Of a stretch of DNA of 41,148 nt, positions 1 to 7,524 are shown piece after piece. The notes under the pieces are model-generated. The model saw only the letters and a program-made list of their open reading frames with translations, did not search any database and was not told where the DNA came from. Source of the DNA: Bog-793 sp035625025 (lineage in GTDB: Bacteria > Actinomycetota > Acidimicrobiia > Acidimicrobiales > Bog-793); NCBI GenBank assembly GCA_035625025.1, contig DASPQJ010000007.1:1-41148 (forward strand), given 5' to 3'. A program made the translations under genes and the position numbers. Positions within the stretch are counted from its first letter, which is position 1, and every line of letters starts with the position of its first letter.

Positions 1-66
1 AGCAACCTCGCTCTTCGTCCGCCCCTCGAGCACCACCGCCGTGATGACGAGCCGCGCCATCGACAT
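1..66 (-). CDS. IS481-type transposase, N-terminal fragment running off the left edge
   Basis: Only the first 22 codons are present, read leftward from ATG at 66-64, with a second in-frame ATG at 60-58. The peptide begins MSMARLVITAVVLEGRTKSE, which I recognise as the usual opening of IS481-family transposases (N-terminal helix-turn-helix, then a DDE integrase core that is missing here). A GGAGG ribosome binding site lies six bases before the start. The same 22 codons occur in mirror image at the right edge. Family assignment from so short a piece rests on pattern memory, but the identical second copy supports a repeated insertion sequence. Confidence 0.7.
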   Translation of the reverse strand, partial: MSMARLVITAVVLEGRTKSEVA

Positions 67-141
67 CCCGCACCTCCCCCGTTGAGGTGCGAACTATGAC
101 GCGAGACACCTGTGAACGAAGTCCTCGATTCTCACACCTCC
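1..141. repeat. Left arm of 141-bp perfect terminal inverted repeat (IS481-type end)
   Basis: Bases 1-141 are the exact reverse complement of 41008-41148; identity stops abruptly after 141. A 91-bp relative lies at 4463-4553 with three mismatches. All three copies diverge immediately beyond the same CACCTCC, so the outer end of the element is probably at 141. The arm contains the IS end, the transposase ribosome binding site and 22 codons. Confidence 0.95.
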
Positions 142-211
142 CTCTCCGCGCCGGTGATCTCGTCTGACATGGTCTGAGGTGCTCGAGGCCGATCTGGCTG
201 AAGCGCCACCT

Positions 212-1318
212 TCAACGCGATTCCTCGATCTTTCCGGAATCGTCGTTGGACGACTCGCCTGATTCCCCCGGTGTCGGATTGTCATTCTGCGGACGTGCCT
301 TTTGGCCTGGAACCGGAGGCTTCGGTGACAGAGCTGGCCAGCCCGGCGGCCGACTGGGCCGTCCGTCTGCATCTGGCACTTCGCTCGGGGTTTCGGACGG
401 CCACCACGATCCGGCCGACTGTTGCGCAGCGGGACCTGTCGGGGCCTTCCACGGTGGCGTGCCTCCGACCAGACCGTCCCCCGACCAGGGTCCGGCCCGC
501 ATGGCCCCTCCGTCGACGCCATGTGACGTCGCCTCAGACTCGCGAACGACCTTGGCAGGCGAGGAACCTTCTTTGCGCAATCGGAGATCGAGATACGCGA
601 TTGCGACGAAAGCGACGATTATGGGTGTGAGGGCAAGCTCGACAAACGCCGACGTGAGTTGCTGGGTGACAGCCTGGTTCGTCGAAGACGCGTGGAAGAC
701 GCCGCCGACGATGATGCTCGCGATATACGCCCAGATCACCACGAACAGATCGGTCAACAGATAACCGCCGAATACGGCCCACCATCTGCCCCGGACGAGA
801 TACGAGGAGCGAGAAAGCGCCTCCCGGCCAGTACGGCCCTCCAAAACGACGACCGGTATCGCGACGAGCCAGGTGAACCACAGGTAGATACCCGGGAGAA
901 TGAAAAGGAGCAATCCGAGGCCGCACAGAACGGCGATTTCAAGGCTCACCGTCGCGACCGCCCCAGCCCTGGCAAATCCCACCCGAACCGATCGGCGCCA
1001 ATTAGCTGGACGGCCTGCCGCGATGTTCGCCGCGGCATGCACGCCGACCGCCTGTGCGAAGAGGTTTCCAAACACCAACACCGTGACGCCGATCAGTTCG
1101 GCCACGCGGGCGGCCCCCGTCGGGTTCAGACTTGTCGCGCTCTTCGCCCGCCAGTATCCGAGTGCAGCCCCTCCGACGACGAACGTCGGGATGAGAACCA
1201 CGGCGACCGCTCCAATGAGAACCCGATAATTCCCCAGGGCGAGACGAATAGCCCTCGAAGCGAGTTCTGGCGCGGTCTTGGGCGGTAGATCGCTGTCGAA
1301 GGTGGCGAAACCAGCCAC
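212..1318 (-). CDS. Multi-pass membrane protein, GPDPase_memb/DUF975-like, with proline-rich tail
   Basis: The predicted 368-residue protein has about five or six hydrophobic segments and a hydrophilic, Pro/Ser/Gly-rich C-terminal tail of roughly 110 residues. A segment around EALSRSSYLVRGRWWAVF resembles the repeated motif of the membrane domain found with glycerophosphodiester phosphodiesterases and in uncharacterised actinobacterial membrane proteins; no catalytic domain is present. The frame is open up to 1453, but that would run through the tRNA gene on the other strand, so I prefer GTG at 1318-1316, just before the sequence AGFATFDSDLPPKT. No clear ribosome binding site precedes it, so the start is uncertain. 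Function unknown. Confidence 0.7.
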   Translation of the reverse strand: MAGFATFDSDLPPKTAPELASRAIRLALGNYRVLIGAVAVVLIPTFVVGGAALGYWRAKSATSLNPTGAARVAELIGVTVLVFGNLFAQAVGVHAAANIAAGRPANWRRSVRVGFARAGAVATVSLEIAVLCGLGLLLFILPGIYLWFTWLVAIPVVVLEGRTGREALSRSSYLVRGRWWAVFGGYLLTDLFVVIWAYIASIIVGGVFHASSTNQAVTQQLTSAFVELALTPIIVAFVAIAYLDLRLRKEGSSPAKVVRESEATSHGVDGGAMRAGPWSGDGLVGGTPPWKAPTGPAAQQSAGSWWPSETPSEVPDADGRPSRPPGWPALSPKPPVPGQKARPQNDNPTPGESGESSNDDSGKIEESR

Positions 1319-1438
1319 AGGTCGGACCGTACCAGGTCCGGCGCCCGAGTCTCCCAACGATGAGCGACAGTCGGGATAACATCCAGAGCTCACGAGGTGT
1401 CGCGATCGCACAGCTCGGCAGTCGCATTCGGGTGATCT

Positions 1439-1512
1439 GCGCTCGTAGCTCAATTGGACAGAGCATCTGACTACGGATCAGAAGGTTGGGGGTTCGAGTC
1501 CCTCCGAGCGCG
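1439..1512 (+). tRNA. tRNA-Arg (anticodon ACG)
   Basis: A complete 74-nt cloverleaf: 7-bp acceptor stem GCGCTCG/CGAGCGC (1439-1445 with 1505-1511), D arm with GCTC/GAGC, anticodon stem TCTGA/TCAGA around loop CTACGGA, anticodon ACG at 1473-1475, five-base variable loop, and T arm GGGGG-TTCGAGT-CCCTC with one G-T pair. The discriminator is G1512 and CCA is not encoded. The 3' end is a classic tyrosine-integrase target, and an integrase N-terminal fragment begins about 150 bases downstream. Confidence 0.95.
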
Positions 1513-1657
1513 CTGGATAAGTCCAGTCCACAGGCCATCTAACAAGTCCCTGGCCTCGACATCTCGCCCTGTTGCCACTGAGTGCTGCTGCCTCGCCTGA
1601 AACGACTGCTGGGAGGCCAGTAGCACGACGTCTCGGGGAAATCTCAGGCGCGGTCAT

Positions 1658-2596
1658 TTGCGACGGTGGGGAAACGCCTGGGAATTGAGGGCATACACCG
1701 GCGTGGATCCCAACTCGAACCGTCAGAAGTACGTCACGAGGATTTTCCGAGGCGGTAAGCGCAAAGCCGAGGAAGCGCTTGCCCGGCTCGTAACGGTGGA
1801 ATTCGTCACCGAATTTGCCCAGCCGCTTTCCTTCAAGACACTCTGTGCCTTCCTCGGTTGGCCCTCTGAGGCCTGGGAGAACCTCCGTAACTGGACACGT
1901 GGCAATCAGAATCAGGCGTTGTCGGGGGATAAGGAAGCGGGAGCAGCACTCGCTCGCGAGTTCGCGGGATATGTCACCGAGGCGCTCCAGGTTCGTCGGA
2001 ACGCCGGGGCGGACGCGAGCGATGACATCACCGCGAGTCTCATGGTCACCGTTATCAAGGAGGCGGCGATAAGCGACGAGGACATTGTCAGCCTGCTGCG
2101 CACCTGCATAGCTGGCGGCGGAACAGTGGCGGCGGCGCTCGGGACACTTGTGGTCTACCTCGCACAGCACACGGACATGCACCAGCAGCTACGCCGTGAA
2201 CCAGACTTGATTGCCCCCGCGATCGACGAGATTCTGCGCGCCGACGGCCCGCTGGTGGCCAATCGCCGAACCACAACGCGCGACGTGGAGATAGAGCGCA
2301 AGAAGATCGGTGCTGGCGAGAAGCTCTCGCTCATTTGGATCGCCGCGAACCGTGGTGGACGCGCGATTGATAATCCCGACGCCGGTCGCTTTGACCGTGA
2401 CCCAGGGGACAACCTCTTGTTCGCGGCGGGCATTCACTACTGCCTCGGCGCTCACCTGGCCCGCCTCGAGAAGCGGGTCGCCATTGAAGAGCTTCCGGCC
2501 AGAACGACCACGGTCGGGCTCGGTACGACTGAGCCGTTGCGAAGAGATGCCTATCCGAGCAATGGATTTCAGGCGGTGCCGCTGCACCTTCGCTGA
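1658..2596 (+). pseudogene. Hybrid ORF: integrase N-terminus fused in frame to 5'-truncated cytochrome P450
   Basis: The first roughly 45 codons (from TTG at 1658; the frame is open from 1601) match the arm-type DNA-binding N-terminus of tyrosine integrases, with a pattern like WGNAWELRAYTGVDP followed by RQKYVTRIFRGGKRKAEEAL. From about residue 50 the protein is a cytochrome P450: an EFAQPLSF opening, I-helix region around IAGGGT, K-helix E-x-x-R as EILR, and heme loop FAAGIHYCLGAHLAR with its Cys ligand. P450s are usually near 400 residues; about the first 120 are missing here, so activity is unlikely. The integrase lacks its catalytic domain. The join leaves one open frame. Whether it is expressed is unknown. 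Confidence 0.8.
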
Positions 2597-2616
2597 TCGC
2601 CTCGCAGAGACCGCGC

Positions 2617-3636
2617 TCAGCTCCTGGCGTTGATCACATTCTCAGGAGCCCCGGCCAGGAAGGCCTGGATGTTCGAGCAGGTGGTGTCCAGGATTCGCTC
2701 CAAGGCTTCCTTGCTGTACCAGGCCATGTGCGGGGTGAAAATGACGTTGTCGTGCTTGGCGAGCACATGGCCGGTGAGCAGCTGGCGCAGCTGCTCTTCG
2801 GTCTCGGGCAGGTGGAACATCTGCGGTTCCTCCATGAGCTGCTCCTCGCCTTCGATCACGTCGAGGGCGGCACCTCCGACATGGCCTGTCTCCAGCGCTT
2901 CGAGGAGGGCCACGGTGTCGACGAGCGCACCTCGGGCAGTGTTGACGACGAGGGCTCCCGGCTTCAGCATCTTGAGGCGTTCCCGGTCCAGGAGATGGTG
3001 AGTCTCGGGCCGGTAAGGCACGTGCAGGCTGATCACGTCGGAGCGGGACAGGACTTCGTCCAATGTGACGTAGTGGAAACCGAGCACCTCGGCGAGCAGG
3101 GGGTGCGGCCGAGCGTCGTAAGCCAGTACCTCCATGCCGAAGGCTCGCCCGATCCGGACCACGTGCAGACCGATGTTGCCCGCCCCGACCACCCCGAGCG
3201 TCTTGTCCCGCAGGTCGAAGCCCATCAGGCCGGAAAGCGAGAAGTCCCCGTAAGCGGTGCGCCGCATAGCGACAGCGAGCCTGCGGGAAAGCGCCAGGAT
3301 GAGGCTGAAGGTGTGCTCGGCGACCGTGTTCTCCCCGTAAGAGGGCACGTTGCACACGGTGATGCCGGACTCACCGCATGTGGCCAGGTCGATGTGGTCG
3401 AACCCGGTCGACCGGGTGGCAATGAGCCGCACGCTTGGCATGCGCTCAATGACGGCACGGGTCACCCGTGAGCGTATGAAGACCGAGACCACGGATGCCT
3501 CGCCTACCTGGTCGACGGTCGCCTCGCTCAACGGGCCGTCGACTTGGCGGAACGGCAGTTCCGGCAGAGCTTTGCACAGACGTCCCTCCTGCCATGGCTC
3601 CGCCTCGTACATGACCAACGTGGGTTGCCCGGCCAT
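2617..3636 (-). CDS. D-2-hydroxyacid dehydrogenase (D-lactate dehydrogenase-like)
   Basis: A 339-residue, apparently intact NAD-dependent enzyme reducing a 2-keto acid to a D-2-hydroxy acid, cytosolic. Visible features: catalytic-domain N-terminus, signature STGFDHIDL, Rossmann motif GAGNIG, catalytic Arg in NTARGALVD, Glu in DVIEGEE and His in FTPHMAWYS. The pattern GENTVAEHTFSLILALSRR is typical of the D-lactate dehydrogenase branch. The frame extends upstream to 3903, but ATG at 3636-3634 is preceded by GGGAGG at proper spacing and fits the family length. It converges on the P450 hybrid gene, 20 bases away. The exact substrate cannot be read from sequence. Confidence 0.9.
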   Translation of the reverse strand: MAGQPTLVMYEAEPWQEGRLCKALPELPFRQVDGPLSEATVDQVGEASVVSVFIRSRVTRAVIERMPSVRLIATRSTGFDHIDLATCGESGITVCNVPSYGENTVAEHTFSLILALSRRLAVAMRRTAYGDFSLSGLMGFDLRDKTLGVVGAGNIGLHVVRIGRAFGMEVLAYDARPHPLLAEVLGFHYVTLDEVLSRSDVISLHVPYRPETHHLLDRERLKMLKPGALVVNTARGALVDTVALLEALETGHVGGAALDVIEGEEQLMEEPQMFHLPETEEQLRQLLTGHVLAKHDNVIFTPHMAWYSKEALERILDTTCSNIQAFLAGAPENVINARS

Positions 3637-3661
3637 CGGTGCCTCCCGGGAAGGAGCAGTG

Positions 3662-3684
3662 CTTATCCTTGAACTTGTCCTTGA
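3662..3684. promoter_or_regulatory. Tandem 11-bp direct repeat upstream of the dehydrogenase
   Basis: CTTATCCTTGA (3662-3672) and CTTGTCCTTGA (3674-3684) differ at one base and are spaced one base apart, starting 26 bases before the dehydrogenase start codon. A repeat period of about one helical turn is typical of operators bound by a dimeric or tandem regulator, but none is identified. Confidence 0.3.
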
Positions 3685-4115
3685 CGGTAGATTTGCCCTC
3701 AGGGTAACCGCATGGCATCGAGCGATCGAAACGACGCCAAGTGGTCGAAGAGCGGCGATTCGCCCGGCACAGTCATGGACTTCATACGTCAGTTGTCCAT
3801 GCGTCAGTTCTCCGACGCGAACTCCCACTGACCGCCGACTCCTCGTAATCGAGCTGAGGCCTGGTACCCCCGAACGCCGGGTTGATGCGACACCATTCGG
3901 CACTTCGGGATGCCCTCAGAGGTGTCGGGATCGCAGGACGCCTGCAGGTGCACGAATGATTCGATGGGAATGCTGGAGCCCTCGCCGCGGGGTGTGCGAG
4001 ACGAAGCCGGCCTCGTCGACAATCGTTGGGAGCCGTCAAAAGAACCCCAGCGCAGTTGGCGGGCAAAGAGGAATCAAACTCCGTCGTGTCCGATAACGCA
4101 GCCGGCCGAAGGCAC
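3685..4115. other. Noncoding or decayed stretch with one arm of an inverted repeat
   Basis: No convincing gene. Short open frames on both strands show no recognisable family. It contains the left arm of a 15-bp inverted repeat (4070-4084) whose partner lies inside the adjacent HTH fragment. Confidence 0.5.
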
Positions 4116-4149
4116 CTATTCAGTCGTGACCACCACGGAGTTTGATTCC
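4070..4149. repeat. 15-bp perfect inverted repeat with 50-bp spacer
   Basis: GGAATCAAACTCCGT at 4070-4084 is the exact reverse complement of 4135-4149, with partial pairing continuing a few bases inward. It sits among IS and recombinase-like debris and could be the ends of a small lost element or a recombination site. The right arm lies within the 3' part of the HTH fragment on the minus strand. Confidence 0.6.
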
Positions 4150-4478
4150 GCCACCGACCTTGGACGCTCCTCGATCCTGGCCACCGGGCCGCAACGGCTC
4201 CACGCCGGGGGGAAGATTGCTGCGATCTGGCGCTTCAATTTTCCCGCTTCCGCCATGAACGAGTGATGAGCTCGCGGTTCACGTTCGGCGGCGGCTCGCT
4301 CACGCAAGTCTACGAGTCGCTTGTGGAGCATTCCGACGTGGGCAATCTTGTCGACGGGTCGCAGTACTGGCTCGAACTCACCGGTAGTGACGCGGGGGTC
4401 GGATTCGATGATCCGCTAAGTGTTCGTTCGGCTGACTCCAAGCAATCGTCCGACGGTCGACGGCCGCGCCATCGACAT
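4116..4478 (-). pseudogene. HTH-like small protein fragment, started by IS481 sequence, with amber stop
   Basis: Read from ATG at 4478-4476, which belongs to the IS481 remnant, the frame gives MSMARPSTVGRLLGVSRTNT, an in-frame TAG at 4418-4416, then about 98 more codons to a TGA at 4116. The part TVGRLLGVSRTNT resembles a helix-turn-helix. The second half is charged and helical (for example MLHKRLVDLRE and AGKLKRQIAAIF). I do not recognise the family; a recombinase accessory protein is one possibility. The IS481 homology ends at 4463, so the first codons come from the IS and the rest from another gene. Confidence 0.45.
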
Positions 4479-4553
4479 CCCGCACCTCCCTCGTTGAGGT
4501 GCGAACTATGACGTGAGACACCTGTGAACGAAGTCCTGGATTCTCACACCTCC
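4463..4553 (-). mobile_element. IS481-type end remnant (91 bp)
   Basis: These 91 bases match 51-141 with three mismatches (about 97% identity) and carry the IS end, the ribosome binding site and the first transposase codons. The rest of the transposase is absent. The outer end is at 4553, followed by GAGCGCGC. Confidence 0.85.
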
Positions 4554-4759
4554 GAGCGCGCAAAGATTCCCAGCTCAAGCGGCTTGTGTGCGGAGATTCT
4601 GCCGTCTTGGGAGGTGACGAAAGCAGTGGCAACGTCGTCCTGATCGGGCCGGTCTCCCAGGCAACGGGCCTGTTCGCGTGCGACAAGGCCTGACTCGGGC
4701 GCCCTGGGCGGACGGATCGCATCTGATTCTTCGTCCGACTCCTCTGGACGTGAACAAGA
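4554..4759. other. Unidentified fragment between IS481 and IS256 remnants
   Basis: On the minus strand the frame stays open from the IS256 tail through about 70 codons of unrelated hydrophilic sequence to the IS481 end. This does not resemble an IS256 C-terminus, so it is probably a scrap of another gene joined by deletion. Confidence 0.35.
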
Positions 4760-5658
4760 CGGGAACTGAGCTGCCATCGTGACGAGACGGGCGACCGCGG
4801 CGTTGTTCGGGAAGTTCCCGACCACGTTCGAGCGTCCCTTGATCTCGGCGTTCAGGCGTTCCAGGGGTTCGTCGACCAGATCTTTGGCCAGTGTGCGATG
4901 GGGAATTCCCGAAAGGCGCGAAGATCATCTTTGGCCCCGGCGACCATCTTCGCCACCTCCGGGAAGCCGAAGCCGAGGGTGTCCGCCACCACGTCGAGCT
5001 GGGTCTCGACATGGGCGGCGTCCGACTGGGCGAAGATCGTCCGAATGGCAGCGGCGACCATCTGGGTCCTGCCTTTCGGCACCCGGGCCAGGGCGTTGCG
5101 CAGGAAGTGCACCCGGCAGCGCTGCCAGGTCGCACCGATGAAGACGTTCTCGGCGGCGAACCTGAGGCTGAGGGGGTGTTGGGAGATGACGAAGCGGACG
5201 TCCCCGAGACCCCGTTCGCGGAGCTCGCGGAGGAAGGCAGTCCAGAAGGTCCCGTCCTCGGAGTCGCCGACCTCGCAGCCGAGCACCTCGCGGTCGCCAT
5301 CGGTCCGCACTCCGATGGCGACCATGATCTCCTGGGAGACAACTGGGCCGCGGACCTGCGCTTGCACGTAGGTGGCGTCGCAAAACACATAGGTCTCCAT
5401 CACCAGCGCGTGGCGCACCCGGTCGACCCGCCGGCGGTGCTCGAGGATCTGGGGAAAGAACGAGCCCGAGCGGAGCTTCGGGATCCTCAGCTCTGCTTCG
5501 TCGGCCCTGATGGTGAGGGGCGGCGCCGATTACCGCCGGCGCCCCGGCTTCGATGAGCGCCTGCAGGACGAGCTCGACGCTGTGGCGGATGAGGTCGACG
5601 TCACTGCCTGGTAGAGCGTCTCAAGTAGCGCATAGGGGTCAAGATCTTCCAGGGCCAC
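4760..5658 (-). pseudogene. IS256 (mutator) family transposase, multiply broken
   Basis: The recognisable order of an IS256 transposase is present on the minus strand. It starts at GTG 5658-5656 (after GGAG) with VALEDLDPYALLETLYQA. A one-base deletion then shifts to the frame of IRHSVELVLQALIEAG, followed by a segment loss and another frame change before ELRIPKLRSGSFFPQILE. After METYV about 50 residues are missing and the protein continues at FCDATYVQAQ. The DDE-domain blocks GDREVLGCEVGDSEDGTFW and RCRVHFLRNALARVPKG are intact. After WSTNP one base is lost and the frame shifts into ERLNAEIKGRSNVVGNFPN. Homology ends near 4770. At least four lesions make it non-functional. Confidence 0.9.
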
Positions 5659-5741
5659 CGGAGTGATCTCCTTTGTCGCGTCTATCCGGACACGCCGACA
5701 TTCACATCGGTGGTCTGCTACGTGGTGGAACCGCTGCGCGA

Positions 5742-5767
5742 TTTACACCTCTTCAAGGGACGTCAAC
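5742..5767. repeat. Probable IS256-type terminal inverted repeat
   Basis: The sequence TTTACACCTCTTCAAGGGAC resembles the TTACACCACTT-type ends of actinobacterial IS256 elements and lies about 85 bases upstream of the broken transposase start, where a terminal repeat would be expected. No matching partner is seen on the other side, where the IS481 remnant cuts in. Confidence 0.4.
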
Positions 5768-5855
5768 AGGGGCGAGGTGGAGGTTTCGACCACGCTCTCG
5801 GCTCAGGGGTCTGCGCATGAGATTCTATGAGAGGTCGTCGAACGCGGACCAGTTC

Positions 5856-6635
5856 TCAGCTCCAGCCCTGCCCTGGGTCCTTGGAACGGGCTCTTCCGAG
5901 ATCAGCAAGCCCACTGAGCTGAAGGAGCTGTTTCCGGATGCGCTCGGACAACCAAACGAGATCTCGTCGCCGTGTGCCGATAGGAGGCACCGGTTCTCCG
6001 ACCCGGACCTCGATGGTGCCTCGACTCGGCAGACACTTACCCGGCCATAGAACCGTGTCGCTGCCGACGATTCCAAGGGGCACGACCGGTGCCCCGGTCT
6101 GCGCCGCCAGGAAGAACGCGCCAACCTGGAGCGGCCGCAATCCGGAACACTGGTCCAACGAGCCTTCCGGGAAGATCAGTAGTCGATCACCGTTACGTAA
6201 TCTTCGCAGCAGGCGCCGCGTGTCACGTGATACTTGTTGCGAATCACCGCGGTGGACGAATTCGACTCCAAGCCTCTTCAGAACGCTGCTAACAAAAGGC
6301 CGTGGTGCGAACTCACTCGCCACAACAATGCAGACCGGATCGGGGAAGCTTCCAACGAGCGCGATGCCATCCAGGAAACTGCTGTGATTGGCCACAATGA
6401 CAACGGACTCGTATTGCGGCCATTCCAGGTTGCCCTCGATCACCAATCCGATGCCCACCCCACGCATGAACGTTCGGATCGCACGATGGGCGAATCGCCA
6501 ACTCCGGTACGGCGAACGAATGAACTTTAGACATGCCCAACCTCCGAGCGCGTACAGCATGGCCAAAGCAGCGACCAGGACGCCATACAACCGACCGAGG
6601 ACTTCTCGTCGAGCCGACGATTGAGCCTCACTCAT
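5856..6635 (-). CDS. 1-acyl-sn-glycerol-3-phosphate acyltransferase family (PlsC-like)
   Basis: A 259-residue membrane-associated acyltransferase that would transfer an acyl chain to a lysophospholipid or related acceptor. A hydrophobic helix spans about residues 17-37. The catalytic H(x4)D motif is NHSSFLD at 83-89 and the substrate-binding block FPEGS is at 155-159. A third family-like region, PVVPLGI, follows. The frame is open to a TTG at 6707, but ATG at 6635-6633 fits the usual short cytosolic lead; neither start has a strong ribosome binding site. The gene stands alone between IS256 debris and a long gap. Acceptor specificity cannot be told. Confidence 0.85.
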   Translation of the reverse strand: MSEAQSSARREVLGRLYGVLVAALAMLYALGGWACLKFIRSPYRSWRFAHRAIRTFMRGVGIGLVIEGNLEWPQYESVVIVANHSSFLDGIALVGSFPDPVCIVVASEFAPRPFVSSVLKRLGVEFVHRGDSQQVSRDTRRLLRRLRNGDRLLIFPEGSLDQCSGLRPLQVGAFFLAAQTGAPVVPLGIVGSDTVLWPGKCLPSRGTIEVRVGEPVPPIGTRRRDLVWLSERIRKQLLQLSGLADLGRARSKDPGQGWS

Positions 6636-7524
6636 AGCTGCTGTCCGGCGACAGCGAGACGGCCTTGCAACGGGCACCGGGGTGGTTGTCGCCGGGTCCA
6701 ACGCCAACGGCCGGAAACGCGGAATATCCCTGCCAAAATCTCTGCGAATGAAACGAACACCTTCACCGAGATGAGACCAGACTTGGTGACCCAGGCGCTG
6801 CTACTTCGACTTCGCCCTCCATCCCAGGTCCAACGTTTCGTGCTGTCGTTCGCAAACCTACGGCTCCGCGCCTATGCCCGCGCGACTTCCGATCGTAGGG
6901 ACGCCGCCGGCTGGCCCGTAAGTGCTCGCCCGTCGTCGACCTCGGATGCCGCCCGCGGCCCCGCTGTGCAAATCTCGCGCTTGCAGCCCCGAACGGCCCC
7001 TGCCGCCCCCGGGCGTGGCCGTTGCCCGCCGTCCTGGCGCGGCTGCCCCCTCTCCCCGCCAAGTAGGTTCCGCTAACAGGCCTACCGGCGCGAAGCAGAC
7101 CGGTCGGCCGGCCGCCAGAACATCGTTGGGACTGAAGATCCCCGCGAAGACCAATGCCGACGAGACCCGAGAGTCCCTCCGGTCGCTCACGCGGCCAATA
7201 AAACGTCGCGGTCACCTCGGGACGCGGAGCATTACGCGACAACCGCGAACTGATTCTCCGATGCGCCAGTCACACCACGACACAAGCCGAAAAGGCTCGA
7301 TGCAAAGCTCGGCCCGGTTCGACGGCGGGTTCGACAAGCTCACTGATGGTGCGCCCACCGTGAACACGTCAACCGGAAGAGGGAACCCGCAACACATCCG
7401 GCCGACTCACTCGCCTCTCTCCCGCCGATCGAGGACCGGCGGGAGAGAGAACGTCCGCCTTCCCCGACAATGGCTCAGAAGGGTGGGGCGTTCAGACCAA
7501 CTCAGCGGTACCCGCATCGGCCGA
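6636..7524. other. Long intergenic stretch without a supported gene
   Basis: Several frames stay open because of high GC, but none has a ribosome binding site plus a recognisable protein. Two short segments (about 6723-6760 and 7135-7170) translate on the plus strand to similar peptides, IPAKISANET and IPAKTNADET, differing mostly at third codon positions, which hints at decayed duplicated coding sequence. A strong hairpin lies at 7415-7449. Confidence 0.5.
7415..7449 (-). terminator. Hairpin terminator downstream of the Ig-like repeat protein gene
   Basis: A perfect 13-bp stem CTCTCTCCCGCCG/CGGCGGGAGAGAG with a nine-base loop, beginning 76 bases after the stop codon of the minus-strand gene. 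There is no T tract, as is common for terminators in high-GC actinobacteria. Confidence 0.6.

Noticed and set aside
6763..7242. Minus-strand 159-codon frame in the gap between plsC and the repeat protein
   Set aside because: Arg/Gly/Pro-rich composition typical of high-GC noncoding frames, no ribosome binding site and no family match.
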